Positions 1 through 8,034 of a stretch of 20,028 bases of DNA are shown here, in pieces (the first letter of the stretch is position 1; each line of letters begins with the position of its first letter). The position numbers and the translations under genes were made by a program. The stretch is from Chitinophagales bacterium (GTDB taxonomy: Bacteria > Bacteroidota > Bacteroidia > Chitinophagales > UBA2359): assembly GCA_020629595.1 (NCBI GenBank), contig JAHDDA010000011.1, positions 1 through 20,028 on the forward strand. Reading direction: 5' to 3'. The notes below the pieces were generated by a model. It was given only the letters and a program-made list of their open reading frames with translations. It searched no databases and was not told the DNA's origin.

Positions 1-552
1 GTAAGTAAATCTTCTTGTTATGTAGATATTGTAATTCCGTTATAAATTTAAAAAAGTAAACTGAGTACAAGACAAAAATTGAAAATATGAAATTTTACTG
101 TAAAACAAGGAAGTAAACTACCTTGAACTTGGTTAACTTCAAGACGAATTTATTCCCTTACATTTATGCGTTACATTTTTATTCTGTACTAAAATATTTA
201 GTAAAAATTCCAAAAACTATATAAGCATTAAGTTTGAAAATGTTCTATTTTTCCGTTTAAGTTTGTTGAATATACTCATCATAGCTATGCTTGTGTTTTT
301 CGCCTCTTTTGCCCCAAAAAATAAATGCATTCATTTCTAAGTTTAAACTAATTTTGTATAAAAATACATACACTATTTTAATACACGAAACCACAATATA
401 AGAGTAGTTATAATTCAATTTCTACAAAACACACTTAGCTTACACCTGTATTTTAGAGATATAGTTCCTTATTTGCTCTCTCTTGCTGCTTTTGGTGCAA
501 TTTTTGAAACTTTTCAATAAACACTTTCTCTAAAAATTAAAACAGTTTAACA
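1..552. other. A+T-rich gene-free leader region
   Basis: I see no credible coding region in this stretch: every frame is broken by frequent stops. A TAATTTTG string at 349-356 fits the Bacteroidetes -7 box TAnnTTTG on the + strand, but no matching upstream -33 TTG lies at the usual distance, so it is only a weak promoter candidate for the receptor gene that follows. A small cluster of mutually exclusive short hairpins lies at 106-143. There is no RNA gene that I recognise. Confidence 0.5.
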
Positions 553-3102
553 ATTAGACTCAAACCTCTCATATTAATAAATATTCTTGTTTCAGTATTT
601 TGCTGTTGCAAGAATGCTTATGCCCAAATTGAGCCTAAATCAGTTGAAAATAACGAAAAAACAAATACAGTAAAAGAATACATTATTGTTGAAAAAGATA
701 CCATTATTAATTTTCAACCTTCTGTATTTCTAATGAAAGACTTTATAGATCTATCTTTAGAAGAGTTACAAAATATAGATGTATTTGTAGATAATGATGG
801 TAACCCAATACCTATAATTACTAATGAAGATGGTGCTGCTGTTGGTATTGTAGATACAGTGATTATAGAAACCCCTAAATTTTTGCCCAAATCTATTGAG
901 CCTATAATTAGAAAAGAAATAGAAAACCCAGTTGATAAATTAACCCGTAATAAAGTAATTAGAGCAAAACCAGCTTACTTCTATACATCGGGTTACCAAG
1001 GTTCTAAATTAACCGACTCTTTAAGAGTAACCGATATAATAGACTTATCTCTAGAGGATCTTTTAGATTTAGAAGTTACAGTTGGAGGACAGTCGTTTGT
1101 AAACCTTATACAATCATCTCTTAACTCTTTAATTATAACAGAAGAAGTGATAAACCGTACAGGATACACCTCAATTGGTGAAATTTTAATGTGTTTATCA
1201 TCATTCAATATTTTTGATAACGACCATTTTTCTACTGGTGTAGTACGTGGTACACCTGCAAGTAATTTTAATGAATTTGTTATTTTAATTAACGGAAGGC
1301 AAATGAATAGTCTTTTTGATAAGGAAGCCTATTTGAGTAGCCAATATGGTGTTCAAAACATTAAACAAATAGAAATTAATTACGGACCAAGCCAAGTTGA
1401 CCTTCCTTCAGAGGCTTATTCTGGTTCAATAAATATTGTAACAAAAGACTTTTTAACAAGCAACGAAAAGGTAGATTTCCAAGTAGAATATAACACGCCA
1501 CGCAATATTACAACTAGTTTAGCTCTAGGTACTAAGATTAATCAATTTCAAGCAACAGCAAATATTCGTTACACACAAGATAAAACTCAAAGTGAAGATA
1601 TAGACCAATACATAAAATTTGATCCTTTATTTGCTGGTAATGCTCCTGAATTTGCCAATGGAATAGCTCAAGAAGATTTTAATAATAGATTATATGTTAA
1701 TAAAAAACAAGCGTTATTCTGCGAAGGAAAGATTAGTTTAAAAGATATTTATGTTGGTGGATTATTTTATAACAATACAGTTTCACAAAATGGCTTGCAT
1801 AAAATAAGTTTAGATTACAGAAATGCCACACCACAAGAACGTTCAATGATGAAGGCTTTTGCTGGAATTGATAAATCATTTAACGAAAACAACCAATTAA
1901 ATGTAGAATATCAATTAACTCAAGAAAATATTTCTGGTTCGGAAAAAAATATATGGGTAAATTATGATTTTTATAATGAAAACACACCTGAAGCACCTAT
2001 TAATGACGATGTAATTAATCAATATTACAGCCAATATTTTGCACAAAATGGTGTTTGGGGATCATTAAAACATACGGGAATTGCACGTTATTACAGCATT
2101 ATTCCAATTAATGCTATAAGTAAATTTTTAAAAGGCGACTTGAATATTTCACTTGGTTACGAATTTAACTTCAATGATATTCTAGGTTTAAATTACAGCA
2201 CAACCTCTATTGTTGAGGCTCTAAACACAGAAGTAGATGAAAACAACCCAATGAGGTTACCTCAGTATCAATACAACACGCACGATGCTTTTGGTCTTAT
2301 TCGTAAATCAATTTTAAACGAAAACTTGTTTTTATCACTTGGGCTTAGATATTCCATACAGGATAATTACAATCCAGAATTACTCATAAGAAGTGAGATA
2401 AGTTTAAAATTAGGAACAAAAACCTACTTAAAAGCAGGATACAATCAAGGTGTTTTACGCCCTGCGGTAGCACAAATGCTTGAGTACGATGGTGAAGATG
2501 CTATTTTTAATAACAACTTACAAGGAGCTAAATCGAGTGTAGCGAATGCTGGTATAAATCAATCTATTGGAAAGTTAATAAATATTAAAGCTAACTTTTT
2601 TCAGACAAAATTTGAAAATCATTTGTTAGCTGTAAATAATAGCAAAGAATGGCAAAATAGTAATGAAGAGTTAATAACTATGGGAGTGGAGACAAAGTTA
2701 TCGTTAAATTTTACCGATAATTTTAACACTAGTATTAATTATACTTATCAAAAACAGCAAAAAAATGAATTAAACTATTACCCACATAACTTTGTCTTAT
2801 TCAGCAATTATAATGCACACAGGTTTGTTGGCATTAATATTGTCGTACTTTCATCGTCAAGTTTAAAAACAATAGATAAATTTACAAACGAAATTATAGA
2901 ACTACCTTGGCAAACAGCTGTAAACTTAAACTTAAGTTCAAAGGCAATTCCGTTAGGAAAAAATGCTAATGTAGAAATTATAGGTTCGTTAAAAAATATA
3001 TTTAATAAGAAAATGTTGTATCCAAATGTAAATAATGTTGGTAGTTCTGTACTTTTGGGACGAGGAAGGTTGTTTACGACTAAGTTAATTTTAAAATTTT
3101 AA
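553..3102 (+). CDS. TonB-dependent outer-membrane receptor of a YfiR/histidine-kinase signalling unit
   Basis: This is an outer-membrane TonB-dependent receptor-like protein, about 849 residues from the start chosen here. The first canonical start is ATG 733, but the open frame upstream encodes an excellent signal peptide: a basic Arg-Leu-Lys, a hydrophobic core, and cleavage at Ala-Tyr-Ala before Gln (about residue 24). No ATG, GTG or TTG exists in frame between the stop at 538 and 733, so I propose ATT 553 as the start. After a linker come two copies of a DLSLEEL-type motif (about residues 64-77 and 163-175). The plug follows (about 180-300), including VVRGTP, ILINGRQMN and GSINIVTKD. The rest is a beta-barrel ending in a terminal Phe. 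There is no N-terminal carboxypeptidase-like domain. The next gene (YfiR-like) begins 5 nt after the stop, so the two are almost certainly co-transcribed. The ligand is unknown. The family call is firm; the start codon is inferred. Confidence 0.85.
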   Translation: MRLKPLILINILVSVFCCCKNAYAQIEPKSVENNEKTNTVKEYIIVEKDTIINFQPSVFLMKDFIDLSLEELQNIDVFVDNDGNPIPIITNEDGAAVGIVDTVIIETPKFLPKSIEPIIRKEIENPVDKLTRNKVIRAKPAYFYTSGYQGSKLTDSLRVTDIIDLSLEDLLDLEVTVGGQSFVNLIQSSLNSLIITEEVINRTGYTSIGEILMCLSSFNIFDNDHFSTGVVRGTPASNFNEFVILINGRQMNSLFDKEAYLSSQYGVQNIKQIEINYGPSQVDLPSEAYSGSINIVTKDFLTSNEKVDFQVEYNTPRNITTSLALGTKINQFQATANIRYTQDKTQSEDIDQYIKFDPLFAGNAPEFANGIAQEDFNNRLYVNKKQALFCEGKISLKDIYVGGLFYNNTVSQNGLHKISLDYRNATPQERSMMKAFAGIDKSFNENNQLNVEYQLTQENISGSEKNIWVNYDFYNENTPEAPINDDVINQYYSQYFAQNGVWGSLKHTGIARYYSIIPINAISKFLKGDLNISLGYEFNFNDILGLNYSTTSIVEALNTEVDENNPMRLPQYQYNTHDAFGLIRKSILNENLFLSLGLRYSIQDNYNPELLIRSEISLKLGTKTYLKAGYNQGVLRPAVAQMLEYDGEDAIFNNNLQGAKSSVANAGINQSIGKLINIKANFFQTKFENHLLAVNNSKEWQNSNEELITMGVETKLSLNFTDNFNTSINYTYQKQQKNELNYYPHNFVLFSNYNAHRFVGINIVVLSSSSLKTIDKFTNEIIELPWQTAVNLNLSSKAIPLGKNANVEIIGSLKNIFNKKMLYPNVNNVGSSVLLGRGRLFTTKLILKF

Positions 3103-3107
3103 ATCCC

Positions 3108-3677
3108 TTGCTGCTTAAAAAAGTTTTCATACAAAATATTTTGCTTTGGTTGATGTTATTATTAGTAGCATCTACGGTGGATATGTATGCTCAAATTAAT
3201 AGAGAAGATCAATTAAAAGCTGCTTGGTTATACAAATTTGCCAAATATATAGAGTGGCAAGAACCCTATGAAGATGAAGAAATATTTAAAATAGGCGTTT
3301 TAACCACTGACACAGAATTGAGAGAAAACCTAAAAGAGTGGGCTTCTTTTAAAAGAATAGGCAAAAGAATGGTGGACATTAAAATTTATTCGTCAGAAAC
3401 TATGACTACTGCTAACGATTTAGAATATTGTGATATATTTTTCATTTCAAGAACAAACAAAAATATTGAACAAAGAATAATGGATTTTATTGATAAATCT
3501 AATACGCTTATTGTGGGAGAAACCGATGGGTTTGCCGAACGTGGTGGAAGTATTGGGTTTTATGTTCAAGATAATAAATTACTGTTTAAAATAAACAAAG
3601 ACGTATTAAGGCAAGCAAATTATAAGATAGACCCTCAACTGCTCAGAATTTCTACATTAACAGAAACAAAAAAATAA
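3108..3677 (+). CDS. YfiR-like periplasmic protein (DUF4154)
   Basis: This predicted periplasmic signalling protein of 189 residues belongs to the YfiR (DUF4154) family. A signal peptide covers about residues 1-28 and ends in Tyr-Ala before Gln. The family core follows: KAAWLYKFAKYIEW near residues 38-50, a central segment ending in ISRT, and the diagnostic C-terminal block around GFAERGGSIGFYV (141-153) followed by INKDVLRQANYKIDPQLLRI. The start is TTG 3108 (CTG 3111 is possible); no ATG lies early enough to retain the signal peptide. It starts 5 nt after the receptor gene and is followed 124 nt later by a kinase gene. In P. aeruginosa, YfiR represses the membrane enzyme YfiN from the periplasm, and by inference this protein regulates the downstream kinase. 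It has a single cysteine (residue 108), so it cannot form the intramolecular disulfides described for Pseudomonas YfiR. Confidence 0.88.
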   Translation: MLLKKVFIQNILLWLMLLLVASTVDMYAQINREDQLKAAWLYKFAKYIEWQEPYEDEEIFKIGVLTTDTELRENLKEWASFKRIGKRMVDIKIYSSETMTTANDLEYCDIFFISRTNKNIEQRIMDFIDKSNTLIVGETDGFAERGGSIGFYVQDNKLLFKINKDVLRQANYKIDPQLLRISTLTETKK

Positions 3678-3801
3678 AAATAAATGTAGAAAAGTTTACC
3701 GAAACTTTCTTTCTTAGATACCGTAAACACTATTTAATATGCTTAGTTTTATTACCCAACACTAATTAAGTGTATTACTAAAAAGGTAGAGATAAACTTT
3801 A

Positions 3802-5475
3802 GTGGCTTTTTCGACAAAAAATATGAACATCTCACAACAGATAAATAGCATTTTATCTGTAGGTATTCTTATTGTCTTTTTTGTCGCTTTTGTATTCAGT
3901 CTTTTCACTTCAGCCAATAACTTCAATAAGTTACAAAAAGATAATTTAGTATGGTTTGCCAATTTTATGGCAGACAATAATTCACTAATTTTTGAAAATA
4001 CCGAATTAGCAGAAAAAACCAGTTTTATCGATTTAGAAAAATCAATTGAAAATCAAACAGTAATTGACGTTTTTCAGATTGTAAGTAAAGACTTAACAGA
4101 AATTTATACTCACGTAAGAAGTGGTGTTAACCCATCAAAATTTTCAATACCTGTTGAAACCATAGATGAATCTAACAAAAATGGAGTTTTTGAGGGTAGT
4201 ATTTATGGTAAAACAACTTATTTCTTATGTGTTAAAGATGAAGATAACACCAATACGCCAATTATTGGTTATGTAGTAGTACAAGCCAATAATAGTGGGT
4301 TTTGGAATATGGTAAGTACTTATTTACTGTTTCTATTTTTTGTTTCGTTGTTAGCAACAGCTCTTGCATTCTATTTAGGAAAGTACTTTTTTGTTAAAAC
4401 AATTGTTGAACCATTAGAAGCACTAAACTATAAATTTAAAAACTTTTCATCTATACAATCTTCTGGAAATGTACAAATAGAAAAAGATATACCCATTGAA
4501 CTTAGTAGTATTGAATTAAGACAACTTACAAGTTCTTTTTACAAAATGGCAGATGAAATATCGCTACAATCACAAGAATTAAGCAAAACAAATGACTACC
4601 TAAATGCAGAAGTAAATAAAAAAACCAAAGAACTACAAAACCATATAGCCTCTTTAGAAGAAAAAGAAAAAACATTAAGAGCTAAAAATGCCGAATTAGC
4701 ACAATTTGCTCAAATTTCTTCTCACGATTTAAGAGAACCACTAAGGACAATAGGTAGTTTTGCTCAACTTTTAGAACGAAAGCTACGCAAAACAGAAGTA
4801 TATGATAAATCAGTAGCCGAAAGTCTCCAATATATATTTTCTGGTGCTAAACGTATGCAAGCTGTAATAAATGATGTTCAAACATTTTCTGGTATAAACG
4901 AAAAACCAGACTTTGTAAATACAGATATTAATGAACTTATTGCTATGGCAATTAGTAATTCAAAAACACTAATTGATTTAAAAAATGGGAGAATTGAAGC
5001 CCAACAAAAGTTCCCTTTTGCCAATGTTGCTCCTTCTCAAATTATTGTAGTTTTCACTAATTTAATCAGCAATGGTTTTAAGTTTAATAAAAGTGACAAA
5101 CCCTTGGTATTACTAAGCTATCAAAGCAAAGGAGATTATTATGAGTTTTCTGTAAAAGATAATGGTATTGGTATTGATGATGATTTTAAAGACAAAATGT
5201 TTAAAATGTTTCAAAGAAATCACCAACAAAAAGAATTTGAAGGTACAGGAATGGGATTGGCTACTTGTAAAAAAATTATAGAAATACACGAAGGAATATT
5301 AAGGTACGAATCGGTAAAAGGTGAAGGAAGTACATTTTACTTTACCATAAAGAAAAATCTAAACCAATTTTCTAATACTATTGATAATAACTTTAATAGT
5401 AACACCCAAGATTCCTTTTCGCCAAGTACATCATTATCCTCTTACGATAATTTACCTTTATTAAAACCCTTATAA
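3802..5475 (+). CDS. Membrane sensor histidine kinase with CHASE8/YfiN-like periplasmic domain
   Basis: This inner-membrane histidine kinase has 557 residues if it starts at GTG 3802; ATG 3823 (residue 8) is an equally good start. Transmembrane helices lie at about 15-36 and 170-192. They flank a periplasmic domain of about 130 residues whose pattern (FANFMADNNSLIFEN, then an Ala-rich helix and an L-x2-L-E-x6-VIDVF segment) resembles CHASE8, the sensor of YfiN. A HAMP-like segment (about 193-255) and a coiled coil (255-300) lead to the HisKA domain with phosphoacceptor His308 in SSHDLREPL. The ATPase domain has an N box (NLISNGFKF, Asn424), a G1 box (DNGIGI, 453-458) and a G2 box (GTGMGLA, 481-487). 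The last 38 residues are Ser/Asn-rich. There is no receiver domain and no adjacent response regulator. The gene stops 1 nt before the convergent ABC1-kinase gene. The kinase call is secure; CHASE8 was assigned by eye. Confidence 0.88.
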   Translation: MAFSTKNMNISQQINSILSVGILIVFFVAFVFSLFTSANNFNKLQKDNLVWFANFMADNNSLIFENTELAEKTSFIDLEKSIENQTVIDVFQIVSKDLTEIYTHVRSGVNPSKFSIPVETIDESNKNGVFEGSIYGKTTYFLCVKDEDNTNTPIIGYVVVQANNSGFWNMVSTYLLFLFFVSLLATALAFYLGKYFFVKTIVEPLEALNYKFKNFSSIQSSGNVQIEKDIPIELSSIELRQLTSSFYKMADEISLQSQELSKTNDYLNAEVNKKTKELQNHIASLEEKEKTLRAKNAELAQFAQISSHDLREPLRTIGSFAQLLERKLRKTEVYDKSVAESLQYIFSGAKRMQAVINDVQTFSGINEKPDFVNTDINELIAMAISNSKTLIDLKNGRIEAQQKFPFANVAPSQIIVVFTNLISNGFKFNKSDKPLVLLSYQSKGDYYEFSVKDNGIGIDDDFKDKMFKMFQRNHQQKEFEGTGMGLATCKKIIEIHEGILRYESVKGEGSTFYFTIKKNLNQFSNTIDNNFNSNTQDSFSPSTSLSSYDNLPLLKPL

Positions 5476-5476
5476 C

Positions 5477-7162
5477 TTACTTTCCTCTTTCACTAAGCAT
5501 ATAATATACAAGCAGTAAAAATAAAGCACCTGCTATTGCAAAACCTATAAAACTTATATAAGGTATGCCGTAAATTCTAGACATTCCGGGCCAACTTGTA
5601 GTAGTAGTTATAGCCGAAGCAATCACAACTGCACTTGTTATTACTGCCAAGCTAAGTCTATTCATTAGTTTTACCACCGTTTTCATCCCATCTTCATAAC
5701 CGTGGTGTTCCATTCGTAAATTAAGTTCGCCCTTGCGAGTTTTTTGTAATATTTGCTTCAGTTCTACAGGTATGGTATTTATTAGTGAAATAAATTGAGT
5801 ACCTCTATACAACAACTCGTTTCTAATGTTTGCTTCGCTGTATTGCTCGGTAAATAATTTAATACCATAAGGAATTATAAAATCATTGGGCTGAAACTTT
5901 GGATGCATTTTTTTACCAATTCCATCAATAATAGTTAAAGCACGCATTATTAAAAATACACTTGATGGAATACGAATACGATAATCATAAATAATTTTTT
6001 GCAGACGTTGAATTACATCCGAAAGATTACTTTCTTCCACACTTAAAAAAGCATAATCTTCAATTAATTCATTCAATTCATATTCAAAAAAACGAAGATC
6101 ATCAATATTATCTTCAATGGCTAAACGCTTAAAATTTAAAGCCATTCTTCTAGCATCTTCTTGTGCCATACTTGTAAGCAAACCAGCAAAGGCATATTTA
6201 TCTTTTTTGGTAATTCTACCTACCATTCCAAAATCAATAAGGCAAACTGTACCATTTTTTTGAACCAATACATTTCCTGGATGTGGATCGGCATGAAAAT
6301 AACCAAACTCAAAAATTTGAGTTAAGTAAACATCTAGTCCTTTTTCGGCAATTTTTTCTGGCTTTAAGCCCCATTCTTTCAATTGCTTAATATTATCAAT
6401 TGGTGTTCCTTCTACATATTCCATAACCAAAATGCGTTCGGTAGAAATATTTTTAAACACCTTTGGAATAGAAAATTTATTAGTATGCTTATAAAAATCT
6501 CTAAATTGCTGAATATGCCGAGCTTCTGTTCTAAAATCAAGCTCTTTTAGAATACTTTTTTCAAACGCATTTACAGCATCCATTGGGTGAATAATACCAA
6601 ATCGCTTTTCAAGCATATTTTCCAATCTGCTTACCAAATCTTTAATAATAGCAATATCGGTATTTACAGTTCCCTTAATAGTGGGACGGCGAACTTTTAC
6701 AACAACCTGTGTACCATCACGCAATACAGCTTTATGTACCTGCCCAATTGAAGCTGCCCCTACGGGTTCGTCATCAAAATCTCTAAAAAGTTTGTATATT
6801 TTTTCTCCCGTTTCTGATTCAATTATCGCCACCGCATCAGGTGTCGGAAAAACACTTACGTGACTTTGTAATTTTTCAAATTCTTTAATTAAATCATTGG
6901 GTAACAAATCTGGGCGACTACTCAACACTTGAGCAAACTTTATAAAAGTTGGTCCTAATTCTTCACAAGCCATTCGTAGCCTTTCATAAGTAGAATAGTC
7001 AAAAGCAGGTCGGTTATTTCTATTCCATTCTAAATGCAGGCGTTCACTTACCACCTTATCTAAGCCCGAATGACTAATAATATCATCAAAACCATATTTT
7101 ACCAAAATGGCAATAATTTCTCTTATTCGTCCTAAATTTTTTATGGTTTGATTGAATAGCAT
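5477..7162 (-). CDS. ABC1/UbiB-family atypical protein kinase
   Basis: This 561-residue protein belongs to the ABC1/ADCK/UbiB family of atypical kinase-like ATPases, linked in other organisms to ubiquinone or other isoprenoid-lipid metabolism. Visible motifs are the KxGQ-type N-terminal element, here KFAQ (75-78) followed by VLSSRPDLLP; the Ala-rich nucleotide loop AASIGQVH (136-143); the lysine of VVVKVRR (Lys156); ELDFRTEA (207-214); the catalytic loop HADPHPGN (290-297); and LIDFG (308-312). Two C-terminal transmembrane helices (about 511-529 and 537-557) anchor it in the inner membrane, as in E. coli UbiB. No quinone-biosynthesis gene is nearby. Since most Bacteroidetes use menaquinone, the ubiquinone role should not be assumed and I give no gene symbol. 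A TACATTTG -7 box lies 40-47 nt upstream of the start. The gene appears monocistronic. Confidence 0.9.
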   Translation of the reverse strand: MLFNQTIKNLGRIREIIAILVKYGFDDIISHSGLDKVVSERLHLEWNRNNRPAFDYSTYERLRMACEELGPTFIKFAQVLSSRPDLLPNDLIKEFEKLQSHVSVFPTPDAVAIIESETGEKIYKLFRDFDDEPVGAASIGQVHKAVLRDGTQVVVKVRRPTIKGTVNTDIAIIKDLVSRLENMLEKRFGIIHPMDAVNAFEKSILKELDFRTEARHIQQFRDFYKHTNKFSIPKVFKNISTERILVMEYVEGTPIDNIKQLKEWGLKPEKIAEKGLDVYLTQIFEFGYFHADPHPGNVLVQKNGTVCLIDFGMVGRITKKDKYAFAGLLTSMAQEDARRMALNFKRLAIEDNIDDLRFFEYELNELIEDYAFLSVEESNLSDVIQRLQKIIYDYRIRIPSSVFLIMRALTIIDGIGKKMHPKFQPNDFIIPYGIKLFTEQYSEANIRNELLYRGTQFISLINTIPVELKQILQKTRKGELNLRMEHHGYEDGMKTVVKLMNRLSLAVITSAVVIASAITTTTSWPGMSRIYGIPYISFIGFAIAGALFLLLVYYMLSERGK

Positions 7163-7417
7163 TTTTACCTAAAGTAAAATTTAAAAATATAAGTGGTAAT
7201 TCAAATGTAAGGCTGAAAACTTTTTGAATGTAGATTTTATCTTTTCATAATAAGAAAGAAAAACCAATTTACCAGAAATGTTGAGACATAAAAGTAAAGT
7301 AAAATGATTGTACGAACTACAAAAAGTAAAATAATCAATACTTAGGTGTTTAGAAATCTTCTTATTTACAACTTTACTTTAGGCTTTTTTAAGTGAGCTT
7401 GAATCACATCTAAAAAC
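7163..7417. other. Intergenic region between ABC1-kinase and TRIC channel genes
   Basis: This 255-nt A+T-rich spacer lies upstream of the ABC1-kinase gene and downstream of the TRIC channel gene, both on the minus strand. It holds one promoter-like -7 box for the kinase gene. The string TAAAGTAAA occurs at about 7168-7176 and again near 7293-7301, with an inverted copy near 7371-7380. I see no convincing GC-rich terminator and no small gene. Confidence 0.4.
7202..7209 (-). promoter_or_regulatory. Candidate -7 box for ABC1-kinase gene
   Basis: On the minus strand this reads TACATTTG, a full match to the Bacteroidetes sigma-ABfr -7 consensus TAnnTTTG, 40-47 nt upstream of the ABC1-kinase ATG. 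No clear -33 TTG is present at the expected spacing, so the call rests on the -7 match and position alone. Confidence 0.35.
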
Positions 7418-8020
7418 TTAGGGCTTAAATGGCAATTCCCAATTTCTTTTTATTGCCAAAATACGAATGGCAATAACCGTTGCAATGGCAATAATCATTG
7501 AAATATTTTCGGCTAAAAAATAATTGGAAACTAAAAATGTAATACCACCTGCCAAACAAGCCGAAGCATAAATTTCTTTTCTAAAAATAAGCGGCACTTC
7601 GTTTATTAAAACATCACGAATTACACCACCAAAACAAGCCGAAACCACACCCATAGCTAAGGCAATTAAAGGCGATAAACCCAATGCCAAAGTTTTTTGC
7701 AAACCCAAAACGGTAAAAAGTCCAATACCTAAAGTATCGAATAAGAAAAAACCTTGACGTAGGTAAATAATTTTATCTTTAAAAAAATAGCAAAATGGCA
7801 CAGCCATTAAAATTAGATAAATGTAAATTTCATTGGTCATCCAACCAACAGGTGTGCTACCAATTAAAACATCACGAACCGTTCCGCCACCAATAGCGGT
7901 AACAAATGCCAAAATTATTACACCAAATAAATCGAACTTTTTTTCTACACCTGCCAAAACACCACTAATGGCAAAAACCAAAGTTCCAACGTAATCTATG
8001 GTAAAAATAAAACCCGACAT
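7418..8020 (-). CDS. TRIC-family (UPF0126) trimeric intracellular cation channel homologue
   Basis: This 200-residue, highly hydrophobic inner-membrane protein of the prokaryotic TRIC family (UPF0126, YicG-like) is predicted to be a potassium-permeable cation channel. It shows the diagnostic internal duplication of three-helix halves. Each half carries a glycine-rich, Arg-Asp-containing kink: AIGGGTVRDVL near residues 42-52 and CFGGVIRDVL near 129-138. Seven transmembrane helices are expected, and the length matches prokaryotic members. It starts 14 nt downstream of the purH stop on the same strand, so the two are probably co-transcribed. A functional link to purine synthesis is not evident, and the physiological role of bacterial TRIC proteins is poorly defined. 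Confidence 0.9.
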   Translation of the reverse strand: MSGFIFTIDYVGTLVFAISGVLAGVEKKFDLFGVIILAFVTAIGGGTVRDVLIGSTPVGWMTNEIYIYLILMAVPFCYFFKDKIIYLRQGFFLFDTLGIGLFTVLGLQKTLALGLSPLIALAMGVVSACFGGVIRDVLINEVPLIFRKEIYASACLAGGITFLVSNYFLAENISMIIAIATVIAIRILAIKRNWELPFKP

Positions 8021-8034
8021 AGTATTTTTTGGGT

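Noticed and set aside
3695..3728. GTTTAC...GTAAAC inverted repeat between the YfiR-like and kinase genes
   Set aside because: Only 6 bp with a 23-nt loop and no T-tract; too weak to call a terminator or operator.
5477..7162. Possible inactive ABC1 kinase because the KxGQ element reads KFAQ
   Set aside because: The other nucleotide-binding and catalytic motifs are intact, and Gly-to-Ala at this position appears from memory to be common in Bacteroidetes homologues.
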